DNA from: Chryseobacterium sp. W4I1
GTDB taxonomy: Bacteria > Bacteroidota > Bacteroidia > Flavobacteriales > Weeksellaceae
Length of the DNA: 64,000 nt
Reading direction: 5' to 3'
NCBI RefSeq assembly: GCF_030816115.1
Contig: NZ_JAUSXQ010000001.1
Span: 2,728,001 to 2,792,000, forward strand
The stretch's first letter is position 1. Each line of letters begins with the position of its first letter. Positions 26,010-34,318 of this stretch are shown one piece after another. The position numbers and the translations under genes are program-made. The notes below the pieces were generated by a model. That model worked only from the letters and a program-made list of their open reading frames with translations. It was not told the origin of the DNA and did no database searches.

Positions 26010-26516
26010 CTATTTCAATCCTGGCAAATACCTCTCTTTAATAATACTCAAATGATGATAATTGTGACCTACAATTAGTTTACCGATTGTTTCCACAGCC
26101 AGCTGATTTCCGTTGGCTATCCCTGTATTTTTTAGAACAGAAGGTTCAAGAGTTTCAATGAGGATTTGTGAAGACTTTCTTACAAGTTTATACTCTTCCA
26201 AAAGGGATTCTAATGATCTGTTATTGGCAAAAGAAGCCGCAGTATATTCTTCTTCATCAAAGCCTGGCAATTGGGCTTTATCTCCTCTTGCAAAGGCTAG
26301 AATTCTGTATTGGAATATTCTTTCAGTATCAGATAAGTGGAGCAAAAGTTCTTTCAGCGTCCATTTTCCTTCTGCGTAAGCGAAAAGAGACTGTCCTTCT
26401 GTAAGAGCAGCATATATTTCCACTGTTTTTTCTCCCGATATTTTTAATTCTCTGATCCAGTCCTCTGACGGGATCTGGTCCAGATATCTTTGTACATATT
26501 TTTGAAAATCAGACAT
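26010..26516 (-). CDS. DinB family protein
   Basis: 168 residues. A DinB four-helix fold: YAEGKWTLKELLLHLSDTER holds the first conserved His, and IGKLIVGHNYHHLSIIKERY holds the other metal His residues. DinB-like proteins are metal-dependent, often thiol-dependent transferases; the substrate here is unknown. Transcribed alone; its 3' end meets the heptamer repeat. Confidence 0.88.
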   Translation of the reverse strand: MSDFQKYVQRYLDQIPSEDWIRELKISGEKTVEIYAALTEGQSLFAYAEGKWTLKELLLHLSDTERIFQYRILAFARGDKAQLPGFDEEEYTAASFANNRSLESLLEEYKLVRKSSQILIETLEPSVLKNTGIANGNQLAVETIGKLIVGHNYHHLSIIKERYLPGLK

Positions 26517-26631
26517 ATGTGTTTGAGTTATAGATTATGAGTAATAATAATGATTGATAAACGACAAATGATAATTAATAAGTGATTCGTTGAATAAAAT
26601 TCACAATTCACTATTGACCATTTACTATTCT

Positions 26632-27084
26632 CTACTTTGTATCGTTTGTCCATTCATAGAAATTCACAGAGTCATAGAGTTCGAATCCGCAAGCGGGATA
26701 TAACTGATTTCCGACATCGTTGCTTTTCCCTGTTTCAAGTAGAACACCGCAGGCATTTGATGATCTGCATAGCTCTTTGGCCTCTTCGATCAGTTCTTTG
26801 GAATATCCTTTTCCTCTATACTCTCCATTGACATAAAGATCATTCAGTAGCCAGTAGCGCTGCATTCTTGTGGATGAAAATATGGGATACAGTTGGACAA
26901 AGCCAGTCAGTTTACCATCTTTCTCTGCCACAAAAATTTCGGAATCTTTATTCTCTATTCTTTCTCTGAGAAAATTTTCAGCTGCTGGAATATCCGATTC
27001 TTTATGATAAAAAATCCTGTATTGGTCAAATAGTTCCGCCAACTGATTTAAATCTTCAAAAGTTGCTTTTCTGGTGTTTTTCAT
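26632..27084 (-). CDS. GNAT family N-acetyltransferase
   Basis: 150 residues. LTGFVQLYPIFSSTRMQRYW, LNDLYVNGEYRGKGYSKELI (acetyl-CoA loop R-G-K-G-Y) and LLETGKSNDVGNQLYPACGF match the GNAT fold. Acetylates an amine of unknown identity in the cytosol. It begins 5 bp beyond the stop of the next upstream gene (27090), so they form a pair. Confidence 0.88.
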   Translation of the reverse strand: MKNTRKATFEDLNQLAELFDQYRIFYHKESDIPAAENFLRERIENKDSEIFVAEKDGKLTGFVQLYPIFSSTRMQRYWLLNDLYVNGEYRGKGYSKELIEEAKELCRSSNACGVLLETGKSNDVGNQLYPACGFELYDSVNFYEWTNDTK

Positions 27085-27089
27085 ATGGT

Positions 27090-27572
27090 TTATAAATGAT
27101 GATCATAGCTCAATACCCTTTTCATCTTCCACTGCTTATCTTCCTGAATCCACAAAATAGTAAATTTCGCACGGCTCCCCTGATTCCATTTTCCGTTTGA
27201 GAATTCAAAAAAATCATGCTCTCCTTCTTCTATAAAGGCGTACAGAACATTATTGTTGTATAAAGGATAGACTTTCATGCTGTTGGGTACGAGGTCACGC
27301 TTCACTTTATTGGGTCCACCACAGATATTGTTTTTAATGGAAGCGGTAAATGCTTTCTCACCGGAAGTGATTCCTCCTTTATCATGATAAAATTCCAGGT
27401 CGTTGCTGACTATGGATTTATAATGAGAAAGATCGCATTGATTAAATCCAACATCAAATATCAGACTGTCCAGCTTTTTAGCCGTTTTATACAGTTCATC
27501 GGTAGTTTTTACCTGCGAGTATACAATTTGACTGAAAAAACTTAAGATCAAAAAAAACTGAATCTTTCTCAT
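27090..27572 (-). CDS. Secreted NTF2-like (DUF4440-type) protein
   Basis: 160 residues with a signal peptide (FFLILSFFSQIVYSQ). DFEV-type NTF2-like features: LIFDVGFNQCDLSHYKSIVS, LEFYHDKGGITSGEKAF, and FTILWIQEDKQWKMKRVLSY at the end. Predicted periplasmic; ligand or activity unknown. Sits 19 bp from the cystathionine synthase gene upstream. Confidence 0.82.
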   Translation of the reverse strand: MRKIQFFLILSFFSQIVYSQVKTTDELYKTAKKLDSLIFDVGFNQCDLSHYKSIVSNDLEFYHDKGGITSGEKAFTASIKNNICGGPNKVKRDLVPNSMKVYPLYNNNVLYAFIEEGEHDFFEFSNGKWNQGSRAKFTILWIQEDKQWKMKRVLSYDHHL

Positions 27573-27591
27573 TATATTTTATTGTAAGGTG

Positions 27592-28731
27592 TTAAGAAAA
27601 AGCTTTCTCAAGATCTGCAATCAGATCTTCGGCATCTTCGATACCAACACTCAAACGAACTAAATCGTCTGTAATGCCAAGCTCCTCACGTTTGTCTGCA
27701 GGAATGGAAGCATGGGTCATTAAAGCTGGATGATTGGCTAAAGATTCTACTCCTCCTAAAGATTCTGCCAAAGTGAAAACTCTTACTTTCTCAAGGAATT
27801 TTACAGCATCTTCTTTTTTACCGGACTTAAAAGTGAAGGAAACCATTCCTCCTGACTCTTTCATCTGAGATTTAGCAAGCTCATACTGAGGGTGAGACTC
27901 CAGTCCTGGATAGATTACCTTATCCACTGCAGGATGAGTTTCAAGATATCTTGCTACAGCAAGTCCATTGTCTGAATGACGCTGCATTCTTAATGCTAAC
28001 GTTTTGATTCCTCTTAAAACAAGGTAAGAATCATGAGGTCCTAAAATACCACCGCTCGCAAACTGGATAAAGTGAAGTTTTTCTCCCAGTTCAGCATCTT
28101 TTGCAATCAATGCTCCGGCGATGACATCGGAATGCCCACCTAAATATTTTGTAGCCGAGTGCATTACGATATCTGCTCCCAGATCAATAGGTCTCTGGAT
28201 GTATGGTGTCGCGAAAGTGTTGTCAACAGCAACCAGGATATCTTTTCCTTTGGCCATTTCCACAACAGCTTTGATGTCTACAAGTTTCATTAGAGGATTG
28301 GTAGGCGTTTCTACCCAGATCAGCTTTGTTTTATCTGTAATGACATCAGCAATTTTAGAAACATCATCAAAATTCACGAACGTAAATTTCAGCTGATATT
28401 TTTCAAAAAGTCTGGTAAACATTCTGTAAGTACCTCCATAAAGGTCATCTACCGCTACTACCTCATCACCAGGATTCAGTAATTTCAAAACACAGTCGAT
28501 GGCAGCTAATCCTGAACCGAAAGCAAGACCTCTTGCCCCGTTTTCAATGCTTGCCAAAGAGTCTTCCAACGCCTGTCTTGTAGGGTTGGCTGCTCTTGAA
28601 TATTCATATCCGGAATGTACTCCCGGGCTTTTCTGTGCGAATGTAGAAGTTAAAAATACAGGAACATTGACAGAACCTGTGGCAGACTCATGGTGCTGCC
28701 CTCCGTGAATTACTTTGGTATTAAAATTCAT
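27592..28731 (-). CDS. metB: Cystathionine gamma-synthase / trans-sulfuration PLP enzyme
   Basis: 379 residues, complete for the Cys/Met metabolism family. YEYSRAANPTRQALE, DDLYGGTYRMF, WVETPTNPLMKLVDI, VDNTFATPYIQRPIDLGADI and HSATKYLGGHSD (PLP lysine) are conserved. It links O-acyl-homoserine and cysteine, or cleaves cystathionine in the reverse sense; the two enzymes cannot be separated safely by motif. First gene of a minus-strand run with the NTF2-like and GNAT genes. Confidence 0.88.
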   Translation of the reverse strand: MNFNTKVIHGGQHHESATGSVNVPVFLTSTFAQKSPGVHSGYEYSRAANPTRQALEDSLASIENGARGLAFGSGLAAIDCVLKLLNPGDEVVAVDDLYGGTYRMFTRLFEKYQLKFTFVNFDDVSKIADVITDKTKLIWVETPTNPLMKLVDIKAVVEMAKGKDILVAVDNTFATPYIQRPIDLGADIVMHSATKYLGGHSDVIAGALIAKDAELGEKLHFIQFASGGILGPHDSYLVLRGIKTLALRMQRHSDNGLAVARYLETHPAVDKVIYPGLESHPQYELAKSQMKESGGMVSFTFKSGKKEDAVKFLEKVRVFTLAESLGGVESLANHPALMTHASIPADKREELGITDDLVRLSVGIEDAEDLIADLEKAFS

Positions 28732-28744
28732 AATATTTTTATTT

Positions 28745-29305
28745 TTATAAACCTGCCATAAAAAAATTCAGGTTCTTTGATACGTTATCAGATTTTCTTT
28801 TTATATCCAGCTTTCCGTTAAAAGCATAAGTCACAACTTCTATTTCTGCCGGAATTTTGTCCGGAACAGTTGTGGTAAAGGACACCAGATATTCACTGTT
28901 TTCATATCGATCCTTACCTGTTTCTTTAAGTTCCTCGAATTTCCCGTTGATTTTTAGAATTATTTTCTTCAGGGAATCATCTATATAAGCAATATCCGAG
29001 CCGTTTCCTTTAATGAAATCATCCATTGTGGGAACAAGCTCCATGACAGATTCACCTTCCATATCGTGGGGATGAAGGCTGCCCTTTAGCATGGCAACAG
29101 GAATATCTTTTTCCTTGAATAAAGCAATGTCTAATTCCGTATGTTCAGAAGCTTTCTCTTTTACGTAAACTGCATTATTTTCAGAAACAGGAAGTTTATC
29201 TGCCGTTACAGCAGAATCCAGTGTTTTGGTTTCTTTAAGATCAGTTTTTTTACTGCATGCGGCCAACAATAGTATTGTACTGATGAGTAAAAGTGATTTT
29301 TTCAT
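28745..29305 (-). CDS. Lipoprotein of unknown function
   Basis: 186 residues. Lipoprotein signal (LLISTILLLAACSKK, Cys17). The body is acidic and beta-rich (HTELDIALFKEKDIPVAMLK, VSFTTTVPDKIPAEIEVVTY). No family recognised. It sits between metB and gldC on the same strand. Confidence 0.75.
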   Translation of the reverse strand: MKKSLLLISTILLLAACSKKTDLKETKTLDSAVTADKLPVSENNAVYVKEKASEHTELDIALFKEKDIPVAMLKGSLHPHDMEGESVMELVPTMDDFIKGNGSDIAYIDDSLKKIILKINGKFEELKETGKDRYENSEYLVSFTTTVPDKIPAEIEVVTYAFNGKLDIKRKSDNVSKNLNFFMAGL

Positions 29306-29332
29306 ATCATTTTGTGATTGGTGTGTAGGGTC

Positions 29333-29659
29333 TTACATTTTTATCGCTGATTTCACCGCAAATTCCTCAGCAATTTGTTCCAACCATTGTGCTACATCTT
29401 CTTCTCCGGTAGCTCTCTGGTAAGTACTCCCTAAAGATACCATAATTTGATGGATAAACATTTTCATCTGATCTACCGGCATTTCTTTTGTCCAAAGATC
29501 AATTCTTAAGGCTTCCATCGTTTTATCATCCCAAACGGAGATCATTGTTGCTTTAGTTTCTTCTTTTTCCACACCGCCGTCCTGAGCGTTCCATGTTATA
29601 TGTTCAGGAATGTGGTTCTCATCCAACTCTACATCTATTGTAATCTGAGTTTTTCTCAT
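29333..29659 (-). CDS. gldC: Gliding motility protein GldC
   Basis: 108 residues matching GldC: MRKTQITIDVELDENHIPEH, then ITWNAQDGGVEKEETKATMI, and WTKEMPVDQMKMFIHQIMVS. GldC is a soluble accessory protein needed for full gliding in Flavobacterium. The standard gldB-gldC gene order is kept, 127 bp apart. Confidence 0.93.
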   Translation of the reverse strand: MRKTQITIDVELDENHIPEHITWNAQDGGVEKEETKATMISVWDDKTMEALRIDLWTKEMPVDQMKMFIHQIMVSLGSTYQRATGEEDVAQWLEQIAEEFAVKSAIKM

Positions 29660-29678
29660 ATCAATCTAAAATTTTCCG

Positions 29679-29686
29679 CAAAGTTA
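29679..29686 (-). promoter_or_regulatory. -7 element of gldC
   Basis: Minus-strand TAACTTTG (TAnnTTTG), 19 bp upstream of the gldC start, so gldC may have its own promoter. Confidence 0.5.
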
Positions 29687-29786
29687 ATACTTCTTCAGTT
29701 TCTATGAAGTGATCTTCATAGGGAAATAACTTATTGATAAAAAAATAACCTCCAAATCATATTGAAGGTTAGTGTTATATTGAATT

Positions 29787-30770
29787 TTACTTTGTTTTAG
29801 GTTTGTACACCGCATCATTAAAGATTTTGGTGGCATCAAGTTTTAAGAATTCCTGTAGTTTTGTTTCCGGTTTCTGTCTGAAATAAGCTTTACAGATCTG
29901 CCATCCCGTAAAGATGCCGATCTGCGGTGAAGACTCGTTATCTATTTCCGTATAAAATTTTGAGAATGGCCCGGGAGAAATAAAACGTTCTACCAGCCTT
30001 GGGTCATCTCCGAAAATTAAGTTGCTTTCTACAAAATAATTCCAGATGTTTGCTTCATTGGCTACGGCCCAGTCATACTGTTTTCTGGTGTAGTTCATCT
30101 TCAGATAATCTGGCGTATCAGGAAGGAAAGCATCTTGGAGCATCATGATCTTTCCGTTCAGAATGACCTTATCAATGAATTTCTGGTGATCCGGGGATTC
30201 GGTTACAATATTTTCAGCAAAGATCTGTGAAACTTTGGGCACAATATTCTGCGGGTTCATTGATTTCTGGAAATACAGTTCCAATCCTTTATAATTCGCA
30301 TTACCATCACCCATAAATCCGGTAATGTCTATGAACAGAAGATTGCCTTTTGAATCATAGAAAATAGGATCCTGAATCATTTGTAATGCCGATGAAAAAA
30401 GGTATACTTTAGGATATTTAAACTGCGGATAATAATATTTGATGTGAGAAAACAGATCCTGAAGTTCTTTCTGAAGTTTTACCTGATCTATTTTACCGGC
30501 TGCTTCTTTGTAGATCTTGATTTCTTCTGCATCTAACCTCCTCTTTCCAAAGTCTGCATCGGAAACGGTTCCCTGGAACCATGGAAATTTGGTTTTAAAC
30601 TGATCCAAAGGAATTTCCGCATTATAAAATTCTTTGGAAATATCTGTCATCTGTACTTTTTCAGCAGTCTCTTTTATTTCTACTTTCCATTGGTTTTCAG
30701 ATTCTTTTTTACATGAATCCAAGGCGAGAACTAAAATGGAAGAAAGGGCAATAATTCTAAAAATCTTCAT
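29787..30770 (-). CDS. gldB: Gliding motility lipoprotein GldB
   Basis: 327 residues. Lipoprotein signal (ALSSILVLALDSCKK, Cys20). The family pattern includes TKFPWFQGTVSDADFGKRRL, IDITGFMGDGNANYKGLELY and MLQDAFLPDTPDYLKMNYTR. GldB is essential for gliding and for T9SS function in Flavobacterium johnsoniae. The last residues fit the usual length. Upstream of gldC. Confidence 0.93.
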   Translation of the reverse strand: MKIFRIIALSSILVLALDSCKKESENQWKVEIKETAEKVQMTDISKEFYNAEIPLDQFKTKFPWFQGTVSDADFGKRRLDAEEIKIYKEAAGKIDQVKLQKELQDLFSHIKYYYPQFKYPKVYLFSSALQMIQDPIFYDSKGNLLFIDITGFMGDGNANYKGLELYFQKSMNPQNIVPKVSQIFAENIVTESPDHQKFIDKVILNGKIMMLQDAFLPDTPDYLKMNYTRKQYDWAVANEANIWNYFVESNLIFGDDPRLVERFISPGPFSKFYTEIDNESSPQIGIFTGWQICKAYFRQKPETKLQEFLKLDATKIFNDAVYKPKTK

Positions 30771-30795
30771 TATTTTTACATGAAATTTAAGGGTA

Positions 30796-30803
30796 CAAAA
30801 ATA
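30796..30803 (-). promoter_or_regulatory. -7 element of gldB
   Basis: Minus-strand TATTTTTG (TAnnTTTG), 25 bp upstream of gldB. Confidence 0.4.
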
Positions 30804-30822
30804 AGGATTAAAAAAACAATCG

Positions 30823-31464
30823 ATGAGGAAAATTAAAATATTTACAACACTCGGCCTGATTATTTCAGGATTATCCTTATTCTATACTCAAAAACTCAAT
30901 TTTAAAGATCAAAACTTTGAAAAAGCTGTGATCGAAAATTTTGACGTTAACAAAAACGGTGCAATTGAACAACCGGAGGCAGATGCCGTTACCAATTTAT
31001 TTTTGATGCAGAAGGGAATTACATCAGCTGATGATGCAAAACTCTTTGCCAACGTTAAGATGCTCGTACTTGATGATAACAATATTACTAGTGTTTCAAT
31101 CGGAGGTTTTGCGCATCTCCAGCTTTTTTCGTGTACGGGATGCAAGATGTCTTCTTTTAAAGCAGAAAATCTTAAAAATCTGACTTCTTTATATCTGGAC
31201 AATAATCTTCTGGAGAGTACTTCATTGAAGGAAACTCCGGGAATTGATCAATTAACATTATCTTTAAATCAATTAAAAACCATTGATCTCACCGCGCTCA
31301 AAAACCTGAGAAAACTGAACGTTGAACATAATAAAATTCTTAAGCTTGATATTTCCGGAAACCCAGCCCTTCAGACTCTGAATGTAGGTGGTAATAAAAT
31401 GAAGGAAACAGATATTAAGATGGGAACGAAGACCGACGTAACTGTTTTCGGAACTGAGCCCTAA
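30823..31464 (+). CDS. Secreted leucine-rich-repeat protein
   Basis: 213 residues with a signal peptide (LGLIISGLSLFYTQK). An EF-hand-like loop FDVNKNGAIEQPEADAV lies at about residues 40-56. From residue 75 come leucine-rich repeats (VKMLVLDDNNITSVSIGGFA, LKNLTSLYLDNNLLESTSLK, LKNLRKLNVEHNKILKLDIS). Likely a periplasmic or surface binding protein; partner unknown. The GNAT gene follows after 9 bp, so the two may be cotranscribed. Confidence 0.85.
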   Translation: MRKIKIFTTLGLIISGLSLFYTQKLNFKDQNFEKAVIENFDVNKNGAIEQPEADAVTNLFLMQKGITSADDAKLFANVKMLVLDDNNITSVSIGGFAHLQLFSCTGCKMSSFKAENLKNLTSLYLDNNLLESTSLKETPGIDQLTLSLNQLKTIDLTALKNLRKLNVEHNKILKLDISGNPALQTLNVGGNKMKETDIKMGTKTDVTVFGTEP

Positions 31465-31473
31465 CCTATTACT

Positions 31474-32001
31474 ATGAAAACAGAAACAAAAAGACTGCTT
31501 TTACGAGAACTTGAAGAAACAGATATTGATAGAATGTTTCTGCTGGATTCAAACCCGGAAGTGATGAAATACATCGGTGTCCCAGTACTTACAGAAAAAA
31601 GTCAGGCATTAGAAGTGATTCGAAAGATCAGGAAGCAATACGATGAAAATGGTACAGGAAGACTGGCTGTGATCGAAAAGGAAACCGGATTACTGATCGG
31701 CTGGAGCGGTCTGAAATTTCTGACTGAAGAGATCAACGGGTACAAAAATGTTCTGGAGCTTGGTTACCGCTATTTACCTGACTCATGGGGGAAAGGTTAC
31801 GCTATGGAAGCTGCAAGAGCCTCTCTTGACCTTGGATTTATTGATATGAAAGCGGATATTATCTATGCCTGTGCACATTTTGAAAATGAAGGTTCGAATC
31901 ATATTTTAACAAAATTAGGTTTTGAAAAAACCGGTGAATTTGAGGAACCGGACGGGATCTGTAACTGGTATGAACTTAAACGTGATCCATATGTACAATA
32001 A
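31474..32001 (+). CDS. GNAT N-acetyltransferase, RimJ/RimL-like
   Basis: 175 residues. MKTETKRLLLRELEETDIDR, GRLAVIEKETGLLIGWSGLK, YRYLPDSWGKGYAMEAARAS and ENEGSNHILTKLGFEKTGEF match the Acetyltransf_3 (RimJ/RimL) branch. Substrate unknown. A hairpin CTGGTT...AACCAG lies downstream at 32051-32069. Confidence 0.9.
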   Translation: MKTETKRLLLRELEETDIDRMFLLDSNPEVMKYIGVPVLTEKSQALEVIRKIRKQYDENGTGRLAVIEKETGLLIGWSGLKFLTEEINGYKNVLELGYRYLPDSWGKGYAMEAARASLDLGFIDMKADIIYACAHFENEGSNHILTKLGFEKTGEFEEPDGICNWYELKRDPYVQ

Positions 32002-32152
32002 AACATCTTTATTCGGTATTAACAGGATATAAAAAATTATAATACAAAGCCTGGTTATAAAAAAACCAGTAATTTTGGAATCTCCATATCAAAAAATATA
32101 AAAAGAGGAACAAATACCCCAAAGAATTTAGAACAGACTAAAAAAATAAACA

Positions 32153-32947
32153 ATGCAAACTCAAAAAGTAATAGATCATATTGTAAGCTGGTTAAAGGAC
32201 TATGCTGTAAAAGCTAATGTAAAAGGATATGTCATAGGTGTTTCCGGAGGTGTGGATTCCGGAGTGGTTTCTACTTTAGCAGCTATGACAGGATTGAAAA
32301 CGCTTCTGATCGAAATGCCGATCCGCCAGAAACCGGACCAGATAGACCGTGCATGGGAACATATGAACGACATTAAATCAAAGTTTCCTAATGTGGAAGC
32401 CATGTCAGTAAATCTGACTCCTGCTTTTGAGGAACTTTATAAAACATTTGATGTAAAGGACGACCTGTTTCCTAATGAGAAACTGGCTTTCGCCAATACT
32501 AGGTCACGTTTGAGAATGCTTACCCTATATTATTACGGGCAGCTGAACGGCCTTCTTGTATGCGGAACAGGAAATAAAGTGGAAGATTTCGGCATTGGGT
32601 TTTATACGAAATATGGGGATGGCGGTGTAGACGTTTCTCCTATCGCAGATCTCTACAAAACTGAAGTTTATACGCTGGCAAGAGCTTTAAACCTGGTTAA
32701 AAATATTCAGGAAGCCATTCCTACAGACGGGCTTTGGGATGTGGACAGAACGGATGAACAACAGATCGGTGCTACTTATCCTGAACTGGAAAAGATCCAG
32801 AAAGAATACGGGACAAAAACTGCAGACGATTATGAAGGCCGCGATAAAGAGGTTTTCTTAATTTTTGACAGAATGCATAAAGCAGCAAAACATAAAATAG
32901 ATCCTATCCCCGTTTGTGATATTCCCGAGGAATGGAGGAATGATTAG
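32153..32947 (+). CDS. nadE: NAD synthetase, ammonia-dependent
   Basis: 264 residues, without the N-terminal glutaminase domain. GVSGGVDSGVVSTLA is the PP-loop that binds ATP pyrophosphate. NTRSRLRMLTLYYYGQLNGL and GTGNKVEDFGIGFYTKYGDG are the NadE substrate motifs; GGVDVSPIADLYKTEVYTLA follows. Makes NAD from deamido-NAD. Preceded by a TAATTTTG element at 32070. Confidence 0.94.
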   Translation: MQTQKVIDHIVSWLKDYAVKANVKGYVIGVSGGVDSGVVSTLAAMTGLKTLLIEMPIRQKPDQIDRAWEHMNDIKSKFPNVEAMSVNLTPAFEELYKTFDVKDDLFPNEKLAFANTRSRLRMLTLYYYGQLNGLLVCGTGNKVEDFGIGFYTKYGDGGVDVSPIADLYKTEVYTLARALNLVKNIQEAIPTDGLWDVDRTDEQQIGATYPELEKIQKEYGTKTADDYEGRDKEVFLIFDRMHKAAKHKIDPIPVCDIPEEWRND

Positions 32948-32972
32948 TTACGAGTATAAATTTCATATATGA

Positions 32973-33482
32973 ATGGTAAAAATAAGATCGGTATTTTTTA
33001 TTTGTCTGGGACTTCTCTTCGGGATGTCTGTGATGTATATCTACAATAATTTTATTGCTGATAAAAAAGGAAATACGGAAAGCATAAAAACAGAAGCTAC
33101 ACAGTACGGAAGCACTTCCTCAAATACTCAAAGTAAAGGAAATACTTCTTCACAGTCTATAGATCAGCTGACAGAGGAAAAAAAGGTCATCAGTTATGTA
33201 AAGCAGAATCACAGGCTGCCTGACTATTATATTACTAAAAATGAAGCGAGAAAGCTAGGCTGGAATCCTTCAAAGGGTAATCTATGCGAAATACTGCCGG
33301 GAAAAGCCATAGGTGGTGATCATTTCAGCAACCGGGAGCAAAGACTTCCCCAGGGTGAAAAGTATTTTGAAGCAGATGTAAATTATAACTGCGGAAACAG
33401 AAATTCAGACCGGATCATCTTTACTGGAAACGGCGATATTTATCTGACTAAAGACCATTATAAGAGTTTTGAAAAGCAGTAA
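32973..33482 (+). CDS. Membrane-anchored barnase-family ribonuclease
   Basis: 169 residues. One N-terminal membrane segment (SVFFICLGLLFGMSVMYIY), a Ser/Thr/Gln-rich linker, then a barnase domain at about 70-168. All catalytic positions can be aligned: Lys89 (YITK), Glu133 (FEADVNY), Arg143 and Arg147 (NRNSDR), and His162 (TKDHYKSF). So the nuclease is probably active, with its domain outside the cytoplasm. The matching barstar gene lies at 33922 beyond an inserted GIY-YIG element. Whether it digests external RNA or serves in competition is not shown. Confidence 0.9.
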   Translation: MVKIRSVFFICLGLLFGMSVMYIYNNFIADKKGNTESIKTEATQYGSTSSNTQSKGNTSSQSIDQLTEEKKVISYVKQNHRLPDYYITKNEARKLGWNPSKGNLCEILPGKAIGGDHFSNREQRLPQGEKYFEADVNYNCGNRNSDRIIFTGNGDIYLTKDHYKSFEKQ

Positions 33483-33490
33483 TTGAAATG

Positions 33491-33522
33491 TCATTGCGAG
33501 GAGTAAAGCGACGAAGCAATCT
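33491..33522. repeat. Left inverted repeat of the GIY-YIG element
   Basis: 32 bp beginning TCATTGCGAGGAGTAAAGCG, which differs at 2 positions from the reverse complement of 33858-33889. It starts 8 bp after the barnase stop codon. Confidence 0.9.
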
Positions 33523-33549
33523 TTAATCATAAAAATAAACATATAACTT

Positions 33550-33858
33550 ATGAAACCAGGCTTTGTTTACATTATGACCAACAAGAACCATACAACTCTT
33601 TACACAGGGGTTACTTCAAATCTGCCCAACCGCATCAAACAGCATAAAGACAGTTATTACGAACAAAGTTTTACCTCAAGATACAAATTACATATCTTGG
33701 TCTACTGGGAATCTTTTCAAGAAATCGGAGATGCTATTTTTCGGGAAAAGCAGATCAAGGCAGGTTCAAGACAGAAAAAACTGGATCTCATCAATTCGTT
33801 AAACCCTGAATGGATAGATTTAACAGACGACATTGAAAATATTATGGATGTTTTCTGA
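33550..33858 (+). CDS. GIY-YIG family nuclease
   Basis: 102 residues. VYIMTNKNHTTLYTGVTSNL carries the GIY-YIG pair (Tyr7, Tyr18); Arg28, His32 and Glu66 stand at the catalytic positions of the fold. Small single-domain members like this (UPF0213 type) are widespread and mostly uncharacterised. Here the gene fills the space between two 32-bp inverted repeats, suggesting that it moves with, or acts on, them. Confidence 0.9.
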   Translation: MKPGFVYIMTNKNHTTLYTGVTSNLPNRIKQHKDSYYEQSFTSRYKLHILVYWESFQEIGDAIFREKQIKAGSRQKKLDLINSLNPEWIDLTDDIENIMDVF

Positions 33859-33889
33859 GATTGCTTCGTCGCTTCGCTCCTCGCAATGA
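33858..33889. repeat. Right inverted repeat of the GIY-YIG element
   Basis: 32 bp starting AGATTGCTTCGTCGCTTCGC; it overlaps the last base of the nuclease stop codon and ends 32 bp before the barstar ATG. Confidence 0.9.
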
Positions 33890-33921
33890 CCAATATTAAA
33901 TTAATAAAGAATAAAAAGAAT

Positions 33922-34239
33922 ATGAAGACAATATATATCGATTTTACAGACATAGGCGACTACGAAGATTTTTACGCCCAATTAAAGGAAAAGATCACGC
34001 TTCCTGAACATTTTGGAGATAATCTTGATGCTCTTTCTGATGTGATCACCGGAGAACTGGAAATGCCTCTTCACCTGGAATTCGTCAATATGACGGTAGA
34101 TCAGCTGGAGATGTTTGAAGATCTGCTGACCACGCTTGAAGATGCAGAGGATGAAACAGAAGAGTTCACCTTCACGTATTACCTGGAACAGTACGAAGAT
34201 GAAGAAGGTGATGACACTGCTGCTGAAGACGAAGAATAA
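33922..34239 (+). CDS. Barstar-family ribonuclease inhibitor
   Basis: 105 residues from the ATG at 33922 (MKTIYIDFTD), chosen over an in-frame ATG at 33886 that lies inside the inverted repeat. FGDNLDALSDVITG aligns with the barnase-binding helix of barstar, with Asp36 and Asp40 at the positions that block the active site; barstar Trp38 is Ser here. The C-terminus adds an unusually acidic tail (EQYEDEEGDDTAAEDEE). It should neutralise the barnase at 32973 in the cytosol before export. Ends at a strong terminator. Confidence 0.88.
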   Translation: MKTIYIDFTDIGDYEDFYAQLKEKITLPEHFGDNLDALSDVITGELEMPLHLEFVNMTVDQLEMFEDLLTTLEDAEDETEEFTFTYYLEQYEDEEGDDTAAEDEE

Positions 34240-34257
34240 TTTAATCCGAATACAAAC

Positions 34258-34288
34258 AAAACTCGCAGAAATTCTGCGAGTTTTTTTG
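34258..34288 (+). terminator. Terminator of the barstar gene
   Basis: ACTCGCAGAA and TTCTGCGAGT form a 10-bp perfect stem followed by T7. Confidence 0.9.
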
Positions 34289-34318
34289 GTCAAGTCATTA
34301 AGTACGTCTAATTTTACT

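Larger units (their letters stand above)
33491..33889. mobile_element. Mini-element: GIY-YIG nuclease gene between 32-bp inverted repeats
   Basis: 399 bp. Inverted repeats at both ends enclose one GIY-YIG gene and nothing else. The right repeat begins at the last base of the nuclease stop codon. It separates the barnase and barstar genes, which are normally adjacent, so it looks inserted. Similar GCGAGGAGCGAAGCGACGAA palindromes are dispersed in many bacterial genomes. Target duplication was not identified. Confidence 0.7.
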
